Of a DNA stretch of 14,991 bases, positions 12,232 to 14,991 are shown in pieces; within the stretch, counting starts at the first letter, position 1; each line of letters opens with the position of its first letter. A model generated the notes under the pieces. That model searched no databases. It was given only the letters and a program-made list of their open reading frames with translations, and had not been told where the DNA came from. Origin of the DNA: Candidatus Saccharimonadia bacterium (GTDB lineage Bacteria; Patescibacteriota; Saccharimonadia; Saccharimonadales; Saccharimonadaceae); NCBI GenBank assembly GCA_023257145.1, contig JALRDA010000126.1, forward strand, positions 1 to 14,991. Reading direction: 5' to 3'. The position numbers and the translations under genes are program-made.

Positions 12232-12615
12232 CTAAACAGCGATACCCAAGTGATGCTTCACACGGTCTACAACATCGCCAATAACGACTTGAGACTTAAC
12301 CAGGTAATCATCAACACCTAGCGCCTCGGCTCGTTCTTTGTCCTTAGGCTGGCTAAGCGCCGTTAGCATTATAATGCGAATGTTTGATGTATCCGGCGTA
12401 TTACGAAGAATATCCAACACATCAAAGCCGCTAATCTTTGGCATCATCGCATCCAGCAAGATTAGGTCTGGCCGATATTCTACAGCAGCTGACAACGCTT
12501 CCTCGCCATTATTAACTTCGCGTATGTCAAATCCTTCAAGTTCCAAACGGGATTTGTACACAGCCGCGAGCGCTAAATCATCTTCTACTAGTAAAATCTT
12601 TTTTGTTGTATCCAT
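12232..12615 (-). CDS. Receiver-only response regulator (orphan)
   Basis: 127 aa, a complete CheY-like receiver with no output domain. Key positions: E11/D12/D13 (ILLVEDDLA), phospho-acceptor D55 (LILLDAMMP), Thr85 (IIMLTALSQ) and Lys107 (DYLVKSQVV). The frame is open to 12654, but the ATG at 12615 has GAGG 5 nt upstream and begins right before the first strand (MDTTKKILLVEDD), while the 13 extra residues would be atypical. No histidine kinase is adjacent; the gene sits 44 bp after the S41 protease gene in the same direction. Its partner may be the soluble kinase at 3549-4289 or one elsewhere. It is closer to the common receiver consensus than the regulator beside recO. Confidence 0.92.
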   Translation of the reverse strand: MDTTKKILLVEDDLALAAVYKSRLELEGFDIREVNNGEEALSAAVEYRPDLILLDAMMPKISGFDVLDILRNTPDTSNIRIIMLTALSQPKDKERAEALGVDDYLVKSQVVIGDVVDRVKHHLGIAV

Positions 12616-12659
12616 AACTTCCTCTATAGTACTGAATATTTGATTAAAGCACAAGCATC

Positions 12660-13880
12660 CTACCCTAGTTGAGCAAGCGCAGCGTCCAGTTGCGGATCCT
12701 TACCGGCGTTAACGTCTTCCGCCTTTAGCTCTACAGCCTTATCGGGAGTAATGCCCTCTTTGGTGATGTTTTTACCGTTTGGCGTGTACCAACGGGCGAT
12801 AGTTACTTTCAAAAGTGTTCCCGCGCTCAGATCGATCACCTTTTGCACAGTTCCCTTACCGAAGGTCTTTTCACCAACCAATGTAGCTGCTTTATTGTCC
12901 TGCAATGCACCAGCGACGATTTCGCTTGCGCTCGCACTACTACCATTTACCAATACGACTGTCGGAATGCCGGCCAGTAGCGGATTCGTCCCCGATTTTA
13001 GTTCGTCAACAACCTTGCCGTTTGTTCGTTCGGTTACGACAACCTTGTCATTTAACCACAGACCTGCAACGTCCTGCGCAGCAGTTAAGTAGCCACCACC
13101 GTTACCGCGAAGATCGAGCAAGACACCGCGCACGTTTTGCCGCTTGAAATCCTGCGCTGCCTGGCGAGCAAGTTCTGACGTTTCGCTATCGAAGCGCGTG
13201 ATAGTAAGTCTTCCTATGCCGTTTTGCACTGACGACTGGATGCTTGGGTTATTCACCGTTGCACGGGTTATGGTGAATTCTTTTTCTTCACCGTTACGCA
13301 GTACGGTTAGTTTGACGGTTGTATCAACTTCACCGCGAATCTTCTCTGCGGTTTTAGTTGCCGTCCAGTCCGATGTCGTCTCACCGTTCACTGTCATGAT
13401 GATATCGCCAGCCGCTAGGCCTGCCTTTTCGGCTGGGTTGTTGGGAATCACCCGGATGATTGTCGGCACATCGCTGCGCATGCCAATTTCGGCGCCAACG
13501 CCACCACCAATTTTACCTGCCAGATCGTCATTGAATGTCGCCGCCTCTTTAGCATCCATAAATACGGTATAGTCGTCGCCCGCTGCCTTCACTAAACCAC
13601 GGCTTGCACCATCCACAAGCGCCGCTTCGTCGACATTACCATCGTAGTTCGCTTTGAGCTCTTGGTAGGTCTTTTGCACGCTCGAGAGATCAAGTGCGCC
13701 AGTTTCTACCTTCAGACCCAGTACTGGCGCCACAACGCCTAAAATTTCACTGCCTCGTGTTCCGGCAACAAAACTTATAATCGCAACAATTGCGATCGTC
13801 ACAATGTACATTTTTCGAGATATGCCGGCAGGCTGCAACAATGGCGCAGCCATAGACTTATTATTAGACGACACTCGCAT
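12660..13880 (-). CDS. S41 family C-terminal processing peptidase (CtpA/CtpB-like)
   Basis: 406 aa, envelope serine protease. Residues 23-40 are a single membrane anchor (KMYIVTIAIVAIISFVAG). A PDZ domain lies at about 125-205 (GGGVGAEIG, then NNPAEKAGLAAGDIIMTVNG). The S41 catalytic core contains RGVLLDLRGNGGGYL (251-265), the nucleophile region VNGSSASASEIVAGAL (Ser317 by spacing) and the general-base Lys342 in GEKTFGKGTVQ, 25 residues later as in the Ser-Lys dyad of this family. It cleaves envelope proteins from near their C-terminus and often controls peptidoglycan hydrolases. AAGGGGA touches the ATG at 13880 but lies 7 nt before an in-frame GTG at 13874, which may be the true start. A CHAP hydrolase gene lies directly upstream, separated by a terminator-like hairpin. 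Confidence 0.94.
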   Translation of the reverse strand: MRVSSNNKSMAAPLLQPAGISRKMYIVTIAIVAIISFVAGTRGSEILGVVAPVLGLKVETGALDLSSVQKTYQELKANYDGNVDEAALVDGASRGLVKAAGDDYTVFMDAKEAATFNDDLAGKIGGGVGAEIGMRSDVPTIIRVIPNNPAEKAGLAAGDIIMTVNGETTSDWTATKTAEKIRGEVDTTVKLTVLRNGEEKEFTITRATVNNPSIQSSVQNGIGRLTITRFDSETSELARQAAQDFKRQNVRGVLLDLRGNGGGYLTAAQDVAGLWLNDKVVVTERTNGKVVDELKSGTNPLLAGIPTVVLVNGSSASASEIVAGALQDNKAATLVGEKTFGKGTVQKVIDLSAGTLLKVTIARWYTPNGKNITKEGITPDKAVELKAEDVNAGKDPQLDAALAQLG

Positions 13881-13916
13881 TCCCCTTATTCAATTAAAAA
13901 TAAAATACTTCTTATG

Positions 13917-13925
13917 ATTATACCA
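13917..13925 (-). promoter_or_regulatory. Extended -10 promoter of the S41 peptidase gene
   Basis: Minus strand TGGTATAAT, a perfect extended -10, with no clear -35. Start expected near 13910, giving a leader of about 30 nt. Confidence 0.6.
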
Positions 13926-13944
13926 TTATGGGCTGGTCATTTTT

Positions 13945-13978
13945 TTAAAATAACACACTTCAGAGTGTGTTATTTTAA
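13945..13978. terminator. Bidirectional terminator hairpin after the CHAP hydrolase gene
   Basis: A perfect 15-bp inverted repeat with loop TCAG (arms 13945-13959 and 13964-13978; core AACACACT/AGTGTGTT). T runs occur on both sides, stronger on the plus strand. It separates the hydrolase from the S41 peptidase promoter. Confidence 0.78.
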
Positions 13979-13997
13979 TTTTTTCTATAGTTAATAT

Positions 13998-14991
13998 TTA
14001 ATAATAAATATATTGATCATATTTTGTAGGCGAAACACCACTCCTGGTGCTAAAGTGGCCATAGCCATATTTACCACCTTCACCATTGAGCCACTCGTTA
14101 TACTGACTAATATTGAGGGTTCCATCAGCATTCACGCTATCTACATTTACGATATGACCGTACTGGCCAGGTGTCATAACACCAAGCGCACGCTCACCGG
14201 GACGAGGAGGCGTAGAACTAACTCTAAACCCTGCTTGTCTTGCCTTAGACGGCCACATATTTGCGTTACCCCAGAAGCTTGGTATATAACCTATAGCCTG
14301 ACCCATCTTCCAAGCAGTATAGCTAACACACTGATTGCATCCGTATCGAGCAGGATCTTCACCACTACCGCTGTAGCCACGATGTGAATAGCCGGCGTTA
14401 TCGACGGAGCAATCCGTACCAGCCCATGACGCATAGGCAGGAAGGCTACCCGGAGAAATATTACCTCCACCGCCACTACTATAGGTAGCTGCGATCGCTC
14501 GTCGCTGCGCCTCAAGGAGTGAATCCTTTTTAGCCTTTGCATCAGCTGACATTGCCTGATAAGTCTGTTCTTGACCCCTTGTTTCCTCTACCAAACGCTG
14601 TCTTTCAGCTTCTTTTGCCGCCAAGGCTTCGCGCTGGTTCTTTTGGTCAGCAAGAACACGTTCAACATCGGTCTTCTGTTGCTCAAGTTCTTTCTTTAGT
14701 TTTCGGATTGTATCGATCGTCGCAGTTAACTGATCATTGATCGATGAGCGGTATGACTCTTTGTCGACATAATCACCGATATTGTTACTACTAGCAATCA
14801 TCTCGATAGGCGTAATGCGATCATCGACATACATGTCGGCAATCGTTGCACCAATATAGTTTTTAAATTTATTACCAAATAATTTTTTAAATTCTTGTAT
14901 CTCATTCTTACCTAGTGTCCTTCCTAAATTAGAAAACAAGTCAGCCCATTTGTCTCTGATAGTTGTAAGGCTACCAAAGATAGTACCAATA
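13998..14991 (-). CDS. CwlO/PcsB-like coiled-coil CHAP peptidoglycan hydrolase (5' end cut by window edge)
   Basis: The frame is open through base 14991, so the true start is outside; the TTG at 14939 is only the first start-like codon inside. Numbering from that TTG: family-like sequence begins at about 29 (IGATIADMYVDD), then ITPIEMIASSNNIGDYVDK (42-60), a typical PcsB/CwlO segment. A coiled coil covers about 65-150, and a Gly/Ser linker follows (YSSGGGG). The CHAP domain spans about 170-313: nucleophile Cys204 in YGCNQCVSYTAW, His262 in YGHIVNVDSV, and the polar third residue in SQYNEW (about 281). It would cut peptide cross-links or the amide bond in peptidoglycan outside the membrane. 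In other bacteria FtsEX activates such proteins. Upstream of about 14850 the sequence is neither coiled-coil-like nor similar in base composition. Confidence 0.88.
   Translation of the reverse strand, partial: IGTIFGSLTTIRDKWADLFSNLGRTLGKNEIQEFKKLFGNKFKNYIGATIADMYVDDRITPIEMIASSNNIGDYVDKESYRSSINDQLTATIDTIRKLKKELEQQKTDVERVLADQKNQREALAAKEAERQRLVEETRGQEQTYQAMSADAKAKKDSLLEAQRRAIAATYSSGGGGNISPGSLPAYASWAGTDCSVDNAGYSHRGYSGSGEDPARYGCNQCVSYTAWKMGQAIGYIPSFWGNANMWPSKARQAGFRVSSTPPRPGERALGVMTPGQYGHIVNVDSVNADGTLNISQYNEWLNGEGGKYGYGHFSTRSGVSPTKYDQYIYY

Noticed and set aside
12626..12654. Promoter TTGTGC-17-TACTAT before the orphan response regulator
   Set aside because: A start from this -10 would remove most of the GAGG ribosome site that defines the gene start. 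Co-transcription with the S41 peptidase gene 44 bp upstream is simpler.
1..14991. UGA recoded as glycine (Gracilibacteria/SR1 code)
   Set aside because: TGA closes several genes exactly at a coupled start (ATGA at 3549-3552, GTGA at 3178-3181), and family proteins end at expected lengths with standard stops.
1..14991. tRNA genes, CRISPR arrays, insertion sequences or a prophage
   Set aside because: No cloverleaf-like segment, regularly spaced repeat, transposase, integrase or terminal inverted repeat was seen; genes are mostly compact and in one orientation.

Overview
The window looks like a chromosomal segment of a Patescibacteria/CPR bacterium, most likely Candidatus Saccharibacteria (TM7). 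This is an inference from gene content and protein style: a Saccharibacteria-like bL27, a single-chain class II glycyl-tRNA synthetase, receiver-only response regulators, a CwlO/PcsB-type coiled-coil CHAP hydrolase beside an S41 protease, and many short unrecognised proteins. UGA is used as an ordinary stop (the ATGA and GTGA gene junctions), so this is the standard code and not the Gracilibacteria/SR1 code. There are no tRNAs, rRNAs, insertion sequences or CRISPR arrays. Nearly all genes lie on the minus strand.

Region 1 (1-2510): a hypothetical gene cut by the left edge, then glyS (glycyl-tRNA synthetase) and a divergent 148-aa hypothetical gene ending in a good intrinsic terminator. Region 2 (2507-7826, all minus): a tightly packed set in transcription order of an UPF0104/flippase-like membrane protein, xseA, xseB, a membrane-anchored FAM173-like lysine methyltransferase, a PsbP-like anchored protein with its own leaderless promoter, a soluble sensorless histidine kinase, a receiver-only regulator and recO. 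The last three are joined by 4-bp stop/start overlaps. A Trm-G10/Trm11-like methyltransferase diverges from the flippase-like gene, with 23 bp between start codons and one shared palindromic -10 element.

Region 3 (9020-10700): three consecutive, unrelated small lipoprotein genes in the same orientation. Each has its own TTGAC-type promoter and each is followed by a copy of a ~55-nt structured element. The copies differ in primary sequence but keep the same nested fold and the same competing pairing. This promoter-lipoprotein-element cassette row is the most unusual thing in the window.

Region 4 (10700-14991): rpmA (bL27) alone on the plus strand with a textbook promoter and a bidirectional terminator; a two-gene hypothetical operon; an orphan receiver-only regulator; an S41 C-terminal processing peptidase; and a CwlO/PcsB-like CHAP peptidoglycan hydrolase cut by the right edge. 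The last two recall the ftsE-ftsX-hydrolase-ctp neighbourhood of other bacteria, so ftsX/ftsE may lie just beyond the right edge.

Four genes (glyS, the PsbP-like gene, the flippase-like gene and the Trm11-like gene) have a -10 box 6-9 nt before the start codon and should give leaderless mRNAs. Others have clear Shine-Dalgarno sequences, so both initiation modes appear to be used.
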